The notes beneath the pieces are model-generated. The model was not told where the DNA came from, did not search any database, and saw only the letters and a program-made list of their open reading frames with translations. A stretch of 64,000 nt of DNA, taken from Desulfomicrobium orale DSM 12838. GTDB taxonomy: Bacteria; Desulfobacterota; Desulfovibrionia; Desulfovibrionales; Desulfomicrobiaceae. Location: the NCBI RefSeq assembly GCF_001553625.1, contig NZ_CP014230.1:186001-250000 (forward strand), read 5' to 3'. Positions 17,977 through 26,885 of the stretch are shown in pieces; the first letter of the stretch is position 1; every line of letters starts with the position of its first letter. The position numbers and the translations under genes were made by a program.

Positions 17977-19644
17977 ATGAACTTCTTGATTATTTTCTAC
18001 ATAGCGTTTCTTCTTTCGACGCTCATGGTGCCCCTGAACATCCGCTTGGGACGTCGCTGGGGGATTGTAGACAAGCCTGATCCCCGTAAAATTCATACCA
18101 GTCTCATCCCGCGCACCGGTGGTCTGGCCATTGCTCTGGGAACCTTGGCCGCTCTGTTCGCAGTGCTGCCCTCATCCAGACCGCTGAGTGGCTACCTCGG
18201 CGGCGGAGCCGTCATACTCGCATTCGGCATTTGGGATGACATGCGGGACCTGAACTACAAATTAAAATTTCTTGGCCAAATCCTGGCCGTACTCCTTTTT
18301 ATCGCGCTATCGGGTATCAAAATTTCCTGTCTGGGAGAGCTTTGGCCCGGCTCAACCATATATCTGGGACCAGCATCCATTTTGGTCACCGTGATATTTG
18401 TGTTGGCAGTCATCAATATCATCAATCTAAGCGACGGGTTGGATGCTCTGGCGGGCGGACTCTCCCTTCTCGTACTTCTGGCTTGCGCTCTCTTGGGGTA
18501 TGTTCAAGAGACCCTTCTGCCTATAGCCGTGGCATTAGCTGTCTCCGGCGGCCTGGTCGGCTTCATGCGCTTCAATATGCACCCGGCGGAAGTTTTCATG
18601 GGCGATACAGGCAGTCAGTTTCTGGGATACAGCATCGGTATCTGTCTTATGATGTTGACGCAAGGAGAGTCCATCTACAGCCCTGTGTTGCCTTTATTCC
18701 TGCTCGGGACACCGGTTCTGGACACGGCCATGGTCATTTACGAACGCATCCGATCAGGCAACAGTCCCTTCAAGCCGGATAAAAATCATCTTCACCATAA
18801 ACTACTGCGTGCAGGCCTTTCCCAGGAGCAGGCCGTCATCAGTATCTACTTTCTCCATTTCTCACTTATCCTCGTAGGATTTGGAATGCGCTTTGTACAG
18901 GATTACATAGCGCTCACAGTATATATTCTTATTTTTTGCGCTATTATGTTTTTACGTCTCGCTATTCACGGAAAAAATATTGATGCGCATGATCTATACT
19001 CATCAATAAAAAATGGAATAGTATCATTATTTATTTGGAACGGGAAACCAATAGATATAAGATATTGTATCTCATTTATATTCTGGAAATCTTTTTTCGC
19101 TCTATTTTTCTTATTCTTTTTTATAAATATCATTTACATAAATCATTATCCACCATATACGCTGCATACAATTTTAATATTATCTATATTTTTATTGATA
19201 TTATTTTTTATAGATTATAAATCTATATCTATAAAATATATATATTATATACTTTTATTTTTTATATTATATACTTCTGTGTATGGAAGCATAGGAAGTA
19301 TAGAAAAATCCATACCCATGGAATCATACAATTTATTATCGTTTATTTTTTTTGCACTAACTTTTTTTTATTTTGGGTGCCTTATTCTTACCCCAGAAAA
19401 GACTCCACTCAACCCATTAGATTATATATTACTTGCATTTATACTTCTTCTTATATTGATACCAGAAGGACAGAATGATCCATATAATGTGCGACAAATA
19501 ATAATGAAAGCTGTCTTGCTGGGACTTGCACTAAATTTAATATTTTCCCGTATCGGGAGAAATAGAAAGTATATTATTTTTGTGACTTGTTTTTTACTTG
19601 GCGAAACTGCTTTCATGATTCTCTTTAGAAGAGCTGTTCTCTAA
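17977..19644 (+). CDS. WecA/MraY-type undecaprenyl-phosphate sugar-1-phosphate transferase with AT-rich membrane extension
   Basis: 555 residues, starting seven bases after the exosortase stop. The first 320 residues contain the family motifs: DKPDPRKIHTSLIPRTGG, DDMRDL, NIINLSDGLDALAGG, EVFMGDTGSQFLGY and the late DKNHLHHKLL. Such enzymes load a sugar phosphate onto undecaprenyl phosphate at the inner membrane and so begin a surface polysaccharide. The remaining 230 residues form a hydrophobic, Ile/Phe/Tyr-rich membrane region of unknown role, coded by strikingly AT-rich DNA (from about 18.9 kb) compared with the first half. The context suggests a polysaccharide made together with exosortase substrates. 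Confidence 0.85.
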   Translation: MNFLIIFYIAFLLSTLMVPLNIRLGRRWGIVDKPDPRKIHTSLIPRTGGLAIALGTLAALFAVLPSSRPLSGYLGGGAVILAFGIWDDMRDLNYKLKFLGQILAVLLFIALSGIKISCLGELWPGSTIYLGPASILVTVIFVLAVINIINLSDGLDALAGGLSLLVLLACALLGYVQETLLPIAVALAVSGGLVGFMRFNMHPAEVFMGDTGSQFLGYSIGICLMMLTQGESIYSPVLPLFLLGTPVLDTAMVIYERIRSGNSPFKPDKNHLHHKLLRAGLSQEQAVISIYFLHFSLILVGFGMRFVQDYIALTVYILIFCAIMFLRLAIHGKNIDAHDLYSSIKNGIVSLFIWNGKPIDIRYCISFIFWKSFFALFFLFFFINIIYINHYPPYTLHTILILSIFLLILFFIDYKSISIKYIYYILLFFILYTSVYGSIGSIEKSIPMESYNLLSFIFFALTFFYFGCLILTPEKTPLNPLDYILLAFILLLILIPEGQNDPYNVRQIIMKAVLLGLALNLIFSRIGRNRKYIIFVTCFLLGETAFMILFRRAVL

Positions 19645-19703
19645 GTTGAATCTGCATAAGCCGATATTTTTACATACGCTCCACACCCTACGAGGAGATT
19701 CAT

Positions 19704-22064
19704 ATGCGAATGCTGCTATGCTGGATATTGATGGCCATAATGCTCACAGCCTGCGGCTCAAAAGAGAGCCGAAGAGACAGTTTCTTTCAGAATGGCTTAA
19801 AGTTGGAGCAGGAAGGACGCACTGCGGAAGCCAGGATACAGGCCAAAAATGTGCTTAAACTCGACCCCAACCATGCCGGGGCCTATCTGCTGCTGGCGCG
19901 TTGCGCCCTTAAAGAGCAAAACTGGCGTGAAGCCTTCGGAGGCTTCCAGAGGGCTATGGAACTGGAGCCCCAAAACGTCGAGGCCTTGCTGGGAGTGGGC
20001 AGACTCTATCTGATGTCGGGCGAGACAGGAAAAGTTGAAGAAATCTCGGCGCAAATATTACAGATTGATCCCACATCTGTGGATGGGAGCCTGCTGCAGA
20101 CCGGCGGCTTGCTGCAAAGCAAACGTTTTGAAGAGGCACAAGCCAAGCTGAAAGACATATTGGCCATTGATCCGACCAATGATGACGCGCACATCGCACT
20201 CTCGGTTTTTCACGACGCACAGGGACGACCTGACGAAGCCCTGGCTGTAATCGACCAGGCGCTCATTGCCCGCCCCGAAAGCCAGGTCCTTCATTTCCGC
20301 GCCGCTAATCTGGCTATGGGCAATGGCAAGATGGAGATCGCGGAAAAGCATTTACTGAGGCTTAAAGAACTTTCTCCCGACAAACGCGGCATCCTGATGC
20401 TTCTGGCCGGACTGTACGAGCAGATGAAAGACCTGCCCAAGGCGGAAGGCATATTACGCGATCTGCTACACATGGAACCGACATCGGAAGAAACCCGCCT
20501 GCGGTTGGCCGAACATCTGGCTCGCGTTGGCAAGGCTGAAGACGCATTAGTCCTGCTCTCGGAGGCACCACAAGGGATCACGCCCAAGCTCCGCCTGGGC
20601 GAAGCCGCAGTCCATGCGCGTGCTGGCAGAATAGGTGAGGCTCAACAGGTTCTGCTCGCCTTGGCCGAGGACCCTTCAGCTGGCCTCTCCAGCATCGATG
20701 CGCGTCTGAAGCTCGCCGAGATCAAACTCCTGCAAGGATACCGGAAAGAGAGCCTAGCTCAAACGGATGAGGTTCTACGGCAGGATCCCGCTAATGCCCG
20801 GGCACATGCGTTGCGGGGGAGGCTTTTCATGCTGCTAGGGCAAACCGGAGAAGCTATCAGTGAACTACGTATTGCCCTGCGCGACTCGCCGGAGAACGAA
20901 GAGTTAACCATACTCATGGCTCGCGCCCATTTCGCCCAAAATAACACACTTTCCGGCGTGGAAGAGTTACGTTCTTTCCTGACCAAAAAACCTGATTCCG
21001 TACCTGTACGCATGGAGCTGGCGGCCCATTATCATGGCCAACAACCAGAGATGGCTCTGAACATACTGCGGGACGGATTGGCGCACGGCAATACGCTCCA
21101 GTTGCTCGTGGGGATGGGCGATATAGAAATCTCCAGGGAACGCTTTGGCGAGGCCGAGAAGTATTTTCGGCAGGCCGCAGCAGAAGGCAACGATGTAGAG
21201 GTCCCACTATTGCGTCTGGGGTCTCTGCAAATGGAAAGAGGGAACAAGTCTGCAGCCCGGATGACTTTCATGGAGCTGTTGAAAGATAAGCCTGATGCCC
21301 ATGGGGCCGTCGAAGCCCTCGTCGCTCTGGACTTGGATGAAGGTCATTCCGGCAAGGCTCTGGAGCGCTCCCGGGTCAGAGCCGAGTCTCGCCCGGGAGA
21401 TCCTCTCGCGGCGGACCTCTTTGGAAGAACAGCCTTCAGTCTGAAAAATATGGATATGGCTGAAAAAGCCTTCCGCGAAGCCCAGCGCCGCGCCCCGGAC
21501 TGGACTGTACCGCCCGCCCGATTGGCCGGACTTTATGCGTCCATTGGGCGCAGAGATGCCGCTGAGGCCGAATGCCGGGCGGCGCTGGAACGCAACCCGG
21601 AGTCCGTTGCCGAAGCATTGCTTCTGGGGCAGCTCCTGCAATTGAGCGGAGAGAAATCACAGGCCGAGAAAATCTATCGCGATCTTCTGAGCCGCCGGCT
21701 GGAATTACTGCCCGTAGCCAACAATCTGGCCTATCTTCTGGTCTCACTCGAAACACCCACGCCGGAGCAGCTGTCCGAAGCATTGGCTCTGGCCAGCAAA
21801 GCCAGCTCCAACGGCGACCCGGTGTCTCAGGATACCCTAGCTTGGGTCCATTACCGCTTGGGAGATAGGGATAGCGCTCTGGAAATATTGGAACAAGTTC
21901 ACCGACTGCTCCCCGCAGAGCCCACCGTGACCTATCATTTGGCCCAGGTGCTGGCAGACAAAGGACACACCGAAGACGCCAAGGCTCTACTGAAACAGAC
22001 TCTCGACAAAAAGAAAGACTTCCCTGAGGCTGAAGCTGCCAGGAAACTGATGGAAAAACTCTGA
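19704..22064 (+). CDS. TPR-repeat lipoprotein of the exosortase cluster
   Basis: 786 residues. The ATG at 19704 has GAGGAG six bases upstream. A lipoprotein signal ends in LTAC, followed by about twenty helical repeats of TPR type (LKLDPNHAGAYLLLARCALK, AMELEPQNVEALLGVGRLYL and similar) filling the rest of the protein. It resembles the PrsT-like TPR proteins found beside exosortase genes and probably acts as a periplasmic scaffold for the export or polysaccharide machinery. It is the third gene of the cluster, 59 bases after the glycosyltransferase. Confidence 0.85.
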   Translation: MRMLLCWILMAIMLTACGSKESRRDSFFQNGLKLEQEGRTAEARIQAKNVLKLDPNHAGAYLLLARCALKEQNWREAFGGFQRAMELEPQNVEALLGVGRLYLMSGETGKVEEISAQILQIDPTSVDGSLLQTGGLLQSKRFEEAQAKLKDILAIDPTNDDAHIALSVFHDAQGRPDEALAVIDQALIARPESQVLHFRAANLAMGNGKMEIAEKHLLRLKELSPDKRGILMLLAGLYEQMKDLPKAEGILRDLLHMEPTSEETRLRLAEHLARVGKAEDALVLLSEAPQGITPKLRLGEAAVHARAGRIGEAQQVLLALAEDPSAGLSSIDARLKLAEIKLLQGYRKESLAQTDEVLRQDPANARAHALRGRLFMLLGQTGEAISELRIALRDSPENEELTILMARAHFAQNNTLSGVEELRSFLTKKPDSVPVRMELAAHYHGQQPEMALNILRDGLAHGNTLQLLVGMGDIEISRERFGEAEKYFRQAAAEGNDVEVPLLRLGSLQMERGNKSAARMTFMELLKDKPDAHGAVEALVALDLDEGHSGKALERSRVRAESRPGDPLAADLFGRTAFSLKNMDMAEKAFREAQRRAPDWTVPPARLAGLYASIGRRDAAEAECRAALERNPESVAEALLLGQLLQLSGEKSQAEKIYRDLLSRRLELLPVANNLAYLLVSLETPTPEQLSEALALASKASSNGDPVSQDTLAWVHYRLGDRDSALEILEQVHRLLPAEPTVTYHLAQVLADKGHTEDAKALLKQTLDKKKDFPEAEAARKLMEKL

Positions 22065-22240
22065 CCTCATAAGACTCCCACCCCATTTGTCCGCAAAATC
22101 CGGACTGCAATACATGCTGTCCTGAAAAACAAGATTCAAATCAAACTGCAGGGGTCCTTATCTCAATGAGTTACCTTGAAAAAATATCCATCAGAAAGAA
22201 AATTATTTTCAACCTTTGCGACAAATTGAATAGATCATTG

Positions 22241-22258
22241 TTTTCAATATATTGAAAA
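22241..22258. promoter_or_regulatory. Perfect 18-bp palindrome upstream of the VPLPA-type gene
   Basis: TTTTCAATATATTGAAAA reads the same on both strands. It lies 68 bases before the ATG at 22326, in a 261-base gap (22065-22325) without genes. Position and symmetry suit an operator, but no regulator is identified and AT-rich palindromes also arise by chance. Confidence 0.4.
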
Positions 22259-22325
22259 TATGGACTACATTTTGCTTACTTTTAAGAAGTTTATTGCAAA
22301 CCCATAATTTTAAATGAGGTGTGGA

Positions 22326-22828
22326 ATGAAAAAATTTTTATTGCTAGCAGCATGTTTAGTGCTTTTCTGCACGAATGCCTTTGCCTTTGATCCGACTGCT
22401 ACCCCTAATTACGAGAAAAACTTTGGGGCTATTGCCCTTAATACCCCGACGCAATTCGGGAAGATGGACCTTATGGCAGGCGATTTTTACCATAAATACA
22501 CCTTCACTCTTCCCGAATCCATGTTCAACATTTCTGCAATTACATTGCAGTTTCCTGGTGTAAGTTCGATAGAGAATTTTACTGCCTATCTATACAAAAA
22601 AGATAGTTTGGAAAAAATTTTCGAAGTAACGGGAGCTTCTTTAACGAAAAATACTAATCTATTAGCTGGCGATTATTTTCTGGCTCTACGGGCCACACTA
22701 GCGGTATAGGAGGCTATACTGGTATTCTCGCAGGAGCAAAACCAGTACCTTTGCCTGGAGCGGCGCTCTTCCTTGGTGCAGGATTTCTTGGCCTGATAGG
22801 CCTCCGCCGTCGGAATCTGAATGCCTAA
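22326..22828 (+). pseudogene. VPLPA-CTERM-type secreted protein, frameshifted before the sorting tail
   Basis: The ATG at 22326 follows AGGTG and starts a good signal peptide (LLLAACLVLFCTNAFA). The first frame continues through a beta-rich domain (YHKYTFTLPE, LLAGDYFLAL) and then stops at 22709. Reading one frame over from about 22687 gives TGHTSGIGGYTG, then KPVPLPGAALFLGAGFLGL and a basic end (IGLRRRNLNA), stopping at 22828: the tail signature of exosortase substrates (motif, hydrophobic helix, Arg cluster). A single missing base near 22687 would restore one protein of 167 residues. Without the tail the product could not be sorted. Real mutation, phase variation and base error cannot be told apart here. 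Confidence 0.8.
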
Positions 22829-22857
22829 CTAAGGGCGGGGCCACTCAAATCTTTTTT

Positions 22858-22891
22858 AAAGGTATGGAAGAAATTCTTCCATGCCTTTTTT
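22858..22891 (+). terminator. Rho-independent terminator after the VPLPA-type gene
   Basis: AAAGG-ATGGAAGA pairs with TCTTCCAT-CCTTT, with one unpaired base on each side, and is followed by a run of T. It lies 29 bases after the TAA at 22828 and closes the exosortase cluster. Confidence 0.85.
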
Positions 22892-22958
22892 AATTCATCC
22901 GCATAATGGCAAGGATAACATGAAGAAGTAACTCGCGAAAGTGGAGTAAATATCACAG

Positions 22959-24443
22959 TTAGACCCATTCAAAACGCATGGCTCGCACAAAATCATCAGC
23001 AAAACCATCGTGCTCCACCAGACTTTCCACTGCAACCCGTTCCGGGAGCTCTGCCAACCAATTCCGTACGCCCTCATTTTCCAGAGCCAGCAACGCCCCT
23101 GCAAGCGATGTATTACCTGCAAGCCGGATGACCTCTCGTGCAGTCTCCGGAAAAAATCCCAAGCGGCACAGGTCCGCCGCATCAATATATTCGCCCAAGG
23201 CACCAGCCAGGTACACACCATTCAAATCTTCCGTACGCAGCCCGGCCCTGCCGAGTAACGTATTGACAGCACAGTTGACCCCGGCCTTAACTTTTAGGAA
23301 CTCCTCGATGTCCCGTTCAGCCAGATAAACCTGTTCCGTAATCATAAGTACCCGGCCTTCGCGGAACTGACGCACCCCAGAAAAAATCTTACGGGCCAGA
23401 GGCATGACTCCGTTCTGGAAATGTCCATCGGCAGCCAGCAAACCCACACGCAGCAATGAGGCCAGCAGGGAAGCATATCCCGACCCGGAAATGCCCTCCA
23501 CGGGCTCTTCCGCCTGCCAGAACAAACCATCCGGCCCGACGCCAATCCGGGTCAGCACCCGAGGACCGGCCATGGAGCCACAACACAATCCCACTCCTTC
23601 GATGGCCGGCCCCATAGGTACGCTGGTCACCAGGAAACGCGAGTCATCCAATGCCAATACAAATTCACCATTGGTGCCCAGATCCGCCAGAAGAAAGGGT
23701 CGAGGCGCATGACGCAGAGTGGCCAGTCCTGCACTGACATCCCCGCCCACAAATGGAGCTAGGAGAGGCGGAATGTAAGTATCGGGCAGACGGTTATCCA
23801 AAGAAAACACCCGGCCGCCGCGCAAGGGGAGAGAGTATGGGGCAAAGGCCAAAGTATGCAGAGGAGCGCCCACGAGCAGAGCAGTCATGACGCTGTTTCC
23901 AGCCACCGCTAAGGATAACGCGCCCGTTTCCCGCACCAGTGCCGTCAGGACGGAAAGGACAGACTCACGCAGAACGGCGGCACCGCGTTCCGAGCCCAAA
24001 GCATAACGCAGTCGGGACATAATCTCGCTGCCCGCTCCCATCTGTGGATTGACCAGCGAGTGCTCCAGTCTGTCGCCCGAAACGGCCCACTTGATCCGGG
24101 TTGTCCCCAGATCCACGGCCAAGCTGCTGCCTGAAACGGCATGAACCGGACGAGGGACTGCCGCAAAGACCTCAATCCGACAGGACACGAGCAGGACATG
24201 CTTACAAGCCAGACGCCAGCCGGAGGCCAGTTCATCATCTGAAAGCCGGGCTTGCTCCTCCGGCATGGGAGACGGAGCGGCATCCAGAAACCGGACCCGA
24301 CACCTGCCACACAGACCAGCTCCAGCGCACAACGCCTGACTTGCGGTGACACCACTTTCAAAAAGCACATGCAACAGCAGCGCGCCTTTTTGCACGTGTA
24401 CAACCTGCCGTCGGCTTTCCTGAAAAATTTCGACAATCAGCAC
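22959..24443 (-). CDS. ASKHA-domain protein with N-terminal [2Fe-2S] ferredoxin domain (RACo-like, DUF4445)
   Basis: About 494 residues from the GTG at 24443, which overlaps the selD stop. A GTG at 24470 is also possible, and the longer frame to 24650 lies inside selD. The N-terminal 100 residues are ferredoxin-like, with the cluster ligands CAGAGLCGRC and a later Cys in WRLACK. An actin-like ATPase fold follows: AVDLGTTRIKWAV, LADLGTNGEF, GISGSGYASLL and GVYLAGALGEYID. Proteins of this build include activators that reductively restore corrinoid proteins using ATP. Its placement behind selD in a selenium operon suggests a redox or ATP role in selenium or methyl metabolism, but the substrate is unknown. 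Confidence 0.85.
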   Translation of the reverse strand: MLIVEIFQESRRQVVHVQKGALLLHVLFESGVTASQALCAGAGLCGRCRVRFLDAAPSPMPEEQARLSDDELASGWRLACKHVLLVSCRIEVFAAVPRPVHAVSGSSLAVDLGTTRIKWAVSGDRLEHSLVNPQMGAGSEIMSRLRYALGSERGAAVLRESVLSVLTALVRETGALSLAVAGNSVMTALLVGAPLHTLAFAPYSLPLRGGRVFSLDNRLPDTYIPPLLAPFVGGDVSAGLATLRHAPRPFLLADLGTNGEFVLALDDSRFLVTSVPMGPAIEGVGLCCGSMAGPRVLTRIGVGPDGLFWQAEEPVEGISGSGYASLLASLLRVGLLAADGHFQNGVMPLARKIFSGVRQFREGRVLMITEQVYLAERDIEEFLKVKAGVNCAVNTLLGRAGLRTEDLNGVYLAGALGEYIDAADLCRLGFFPETAREVIRLAGNTSLAGALLALENEGVRNWLAELPERVAVESLVEHDGFADDFVRAMRFEWV

Positions 24444-25483
24444 AACAGGAGGCGCTTTACTCCAGGACACATGGCCTCGGCCTGTCCCACGACCACAGCC
24501 AGTTCGCCCTGCTCGTGCAGCCAAGCCAGCAACGACGGACATTTCTCCTCCGGCACACCGAGCAGCAACCCCCCGGAAGTCTGAGCATCGAAGACAATAT
24601 CCACCGCCATGGCATCCATGCCATCGGAGACCTCTGTCTCGGCCTGGCAAAAGCCACGATTAGAATGACTCCCCTGAGGCACAAGGCCCTGCGTGGCCAA
24701 TTCCAGAGCTCCTGACATGACCGGCACATCAGCTACATGCAGCCGTGCTGAGCAATCTGAAGCCCGGAGCATTTCCAACAGATGCCCTCCAAGACCGAAG
24801 CCCGTCACATCCGTGGCCGCCCGCAGTCCAAAACGAGTGATGGCCTCGCCGGGGATCCGATTCAGCCGCGCGGCCCAGCGGAAGATCTCTTCCTCGTATC
24901 CATCCGCACCCCGCCACTGGGCCTTCACGGCCGTAGCCAGCACTCCCGACCCGACGGGCTTGGTCAGAACCAGCCGATCGCCGGGCCGCAAGCCCGAGTT
25001 GGTGGCAAAACCGTCCGGGTCCACGAGGCCGGAAACAGACAAGCCATACTTGATCTCGCGGTCCTGTACGCTGTGCCCTCCCACTAACATAGCCCCAGAC
25101 TCACGCACTTTGAGCAGCCCCCCCCGAAGAATCTCCCGTAGTACGCATCCATCCATAGAACCAGCCGGGAAACAAACCACATTCATCACCGCATAAGGCT
25201 CCCCGCCCATGGCATAAACATCTGACAGGGCATTCGCCGCCGCGATCTGGCCGAAACGAAATGGATCATTGACCACCGGCGTCAGGAAATCGATGGTCTG
25301 GACCAATGCCTTCCCGGGGGGAAAACACACCACAGCGGCATCCTCGGCATTACCCAGTCCTGTCAGAATTCTCGGATCCGCATGAGCTTCGAGCACGGAG
25401 AGCGCCTGCTCCAGGTCCCCTGGAGACAATTTGGACGCTCACCCTGCAGCGGATACGCTCTGCACCAATGGCACAGTATTCAT
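24437..25483 (-). CDS. selD: Selenophosphate synthase SelD, itself a selenoprotein (UGA codon 15)
   Basis: 348 residues from the ATG at 25483, read through an in-frame TGA at 25441-25439. The first residues are MNTVPLVQSVSAAG, then Sec at position 15, then ASKLSPGDLEQAL. In SelD of other bacteria the catalytic Cys or Sec is at exactly this place, before a conserved Lys and a K(L/I)SP motif. Starting at the next ATG (25429) would lose the catalytic residue and Lys. Further motifs agree: GNAEDAAVV, QTIDFLTPVVNDPF, GGHSVQD and ATDVTGFGLGGHLLEM. SelD makes selenophosphate from selenide and ATP. The ATG overlaps the stop of the LysR gene (ATGA), so the two are translationally coupled. Confidence 0.93.
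25409..25441 (-). promoter_or_regulatory. Selenocysteine UGA and SECIS-like hairpin in selD
   Basis: The UGA is at 25441-25439. Thirteen bases after it, CTCCAGG (25425-25419) and CCTGGAG (25415-25409) form a perfect 7-bp stem with the three-base loop GGA. A small stem-loop about 20 bases after the UGA is the form bacterial SECIS elements take for SelB binding. Confidence 0.8.
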
Positions 25484-26391
25484 GAAATATCCTCGGTAGG
25501 TTTGAGGTTTGCCTGCAGAAATTCAATCAACTTGGCCGCAGCCGGAAAAAGAGAACGTTTTTTATGAAAAACTGCGTAAAATGAGCGCTCCATTCGCAGA
25601 CCGGGCAGATCGACCGCGACAAGACGTCCGGAGCACAGTGCATCCCGCACGGTAACGACAGAAGTAATGCCTGCGCCCATGCCTTCCTCAAGACAACGGG
25701 CCATGGCTCCGGCGTTACGTACCATAATACTCACATGCAGCGCCCTCGCCTCCAGCCCCAAATGCCCCAGAGCTGTATCCATGGCGGCCCTTGTTCCTGA
25801 TCCCTCTTCTCGCATGACCCAAGGCAGTTTCCGCACCATGGATGCGGCATCTCCATCTGCGTATTTGTCACGCAGCACAGGGACCATGACCAAGGCCAAT
25901 CTGTCCCGCACCAACGGGACATATTCCAGTTCCGGGCCGCCGAATATACCGCCCACTACGCCCAGCATCAATCTTCCTTCCTGCATCTGGGCCACAATTT
26001 CCTCTGAATCACCAATTCGCAAATCCAGAATCACATCAGGATACTGCTTCCAGAATCGGGCTAGGTGCGCCGGCAAAATGTAGTTGGCGGGGATAGTGCT
26101 GCCACCGAGCTCGAGGCGTCCTGTAACCCGCTCCTGCAGGTAATGGATCTCTGAAATGGCTCCACTGGATATCTCAAAAATTTTTACAGCGTGGGCGTAA
26201 AGTACCTCACCAGCCTTGGTGGGTACGACCATACGTCCGATCCGGTCAAAAAGAACAGCTCCAAGCTCCTGCTCCAAAGCAGCCACATGAGCACTGATAG
26301 TCGGCTGGGAGAGATAGAGAGCCTTTCCGGCTTTGGAAAAACTGCAATATTCAAAAACCCTGGCAAAGGCCTCCAGCTTCCGAATATCCAT
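25480..26391 (-). CDS. LysR-family regulator (selenium-metabolism associated type)
   Basis: 303 residues. The N-terminal winged helix-turn-helix is typical (LEAFARVFEYCSFSKAGKAL, then LSQPTISAHVAALEQELG), followed by a substrate-binding domain (GRLELGGSTIPANYILP, VMREEGSG). The stop overlaps the selD ATG by four bases, so it is the first gene of a LysR-selD-ASKHA operon. LysR proteins coupled to selD are a recognised group in selenium-using anaerobes. The ligand and targets are not known from the sequence. Its promoter must lie within the 41 bases up to the rplQ terminator or in readthrough from it. Confidence 0.88.
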   Translation of the reverse strand: MDIRKLEAFARVFEYCSFSKAGKALYLSQPTISAHVAALEQELGAVLFDRIGRMVVPTKAGEVLYAHAVKIFEISSGAISEIHYLQERVTGRLELGGSTIPANYILPAHLARFWKQYPDVILDLRIGDSEEIVAQMQEGRLMLGVVGGIFGGPELEYVPLVRDRLALVMVPVLRDKYADGDAASMVRKLPWVMREEGSGTRAAMDTALGHLGLEARALHVSIMVRNAGAMARCLEEGMGAGITSVVTVRDALCSGRLVAVDLPGLRMERSFYAVFHKKRSLFPAAAKLIEFLQANLKPTEDIS

Positions 26392-26432
26392 ATTTTCAAA
26401 TCCTTCAAATAGAAAAAATCAATCTTTCAAAA

Positions 26433-26457
26433 CAAAAAAAGGCAGCCGCAGCTGCCT
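26433..26457 (-). terminator. Rho-independent terminator after rplQ
   Basis: Read leftward, AGGCAGC, loop TGCG and GCTGCCT are followed by a run of T. It lies 15 bases after the rplQ stop and ends the long ribosomal block. Confidence 0.9.
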
Positions 26458-26471
26458 CATTTATTTCTCAT

Positions 26472-26885
26472 CTATTTCTCAGTCTGAGATTCGGCTCCAC
26501 CGGCTTCCACCACAGGTTCAGCCGCGTCGCGCTGAGTAAATTCGATCATGGCCATGGGGGCACCGTCGCCTACCCGGGGTAGGCCAAACTTGACCACCCG
26601 GGTGTATCCACCGGAAATTGTCTTGAATCTGGGGCCAATCTCCTCAAACAGTTTCTTTACACTGTGGTGACTGCCCAGAACGGCATATGCCTGCCTGCGT
26701 GCATGCAAGGAATCCTCAAGGGCCATAGTCACCAATTTATCGGCGAAGATGCTCAATTCTTTGGCCTTGGCCTCGGTGGTGCGAATCTGCTCATACTCCA
26801 CCAGAGAACGGGCCATATTCTTCATCATGGCCTTACGATGGTCCCACGCACGGCCCAGCTTTCGGCCGGATTTTCTATGCCTCAT
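26472..26885 (-). CDS. rplQ: 50S ribosomal protein L17
   Basis: 137 residues beginning [12 protein letters not shown], the L17 signature. It is the last gene of the alpha group and overlaps the 3' end of rpoA by 11 bases, so it is translationally coupled. The C-terminal tail is Glu/Ala-rich ([10 protein letters not shown]), a common variable end in this family. A terminator follows. Confidence 0.97.
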   Translation of the reverse strand: MRHRKSGRKLGRAWDHRKAMMKNMARSLVEYEQIRTTEAKAKELSIFADKLVTMALEDSLHARRQAYAVLGSHHSVKKLFEEIGPRFKTISGGYTRVVKFGLPRVGDGAPMAMIEFTQRDAAEPVVEAGGAESQTEK

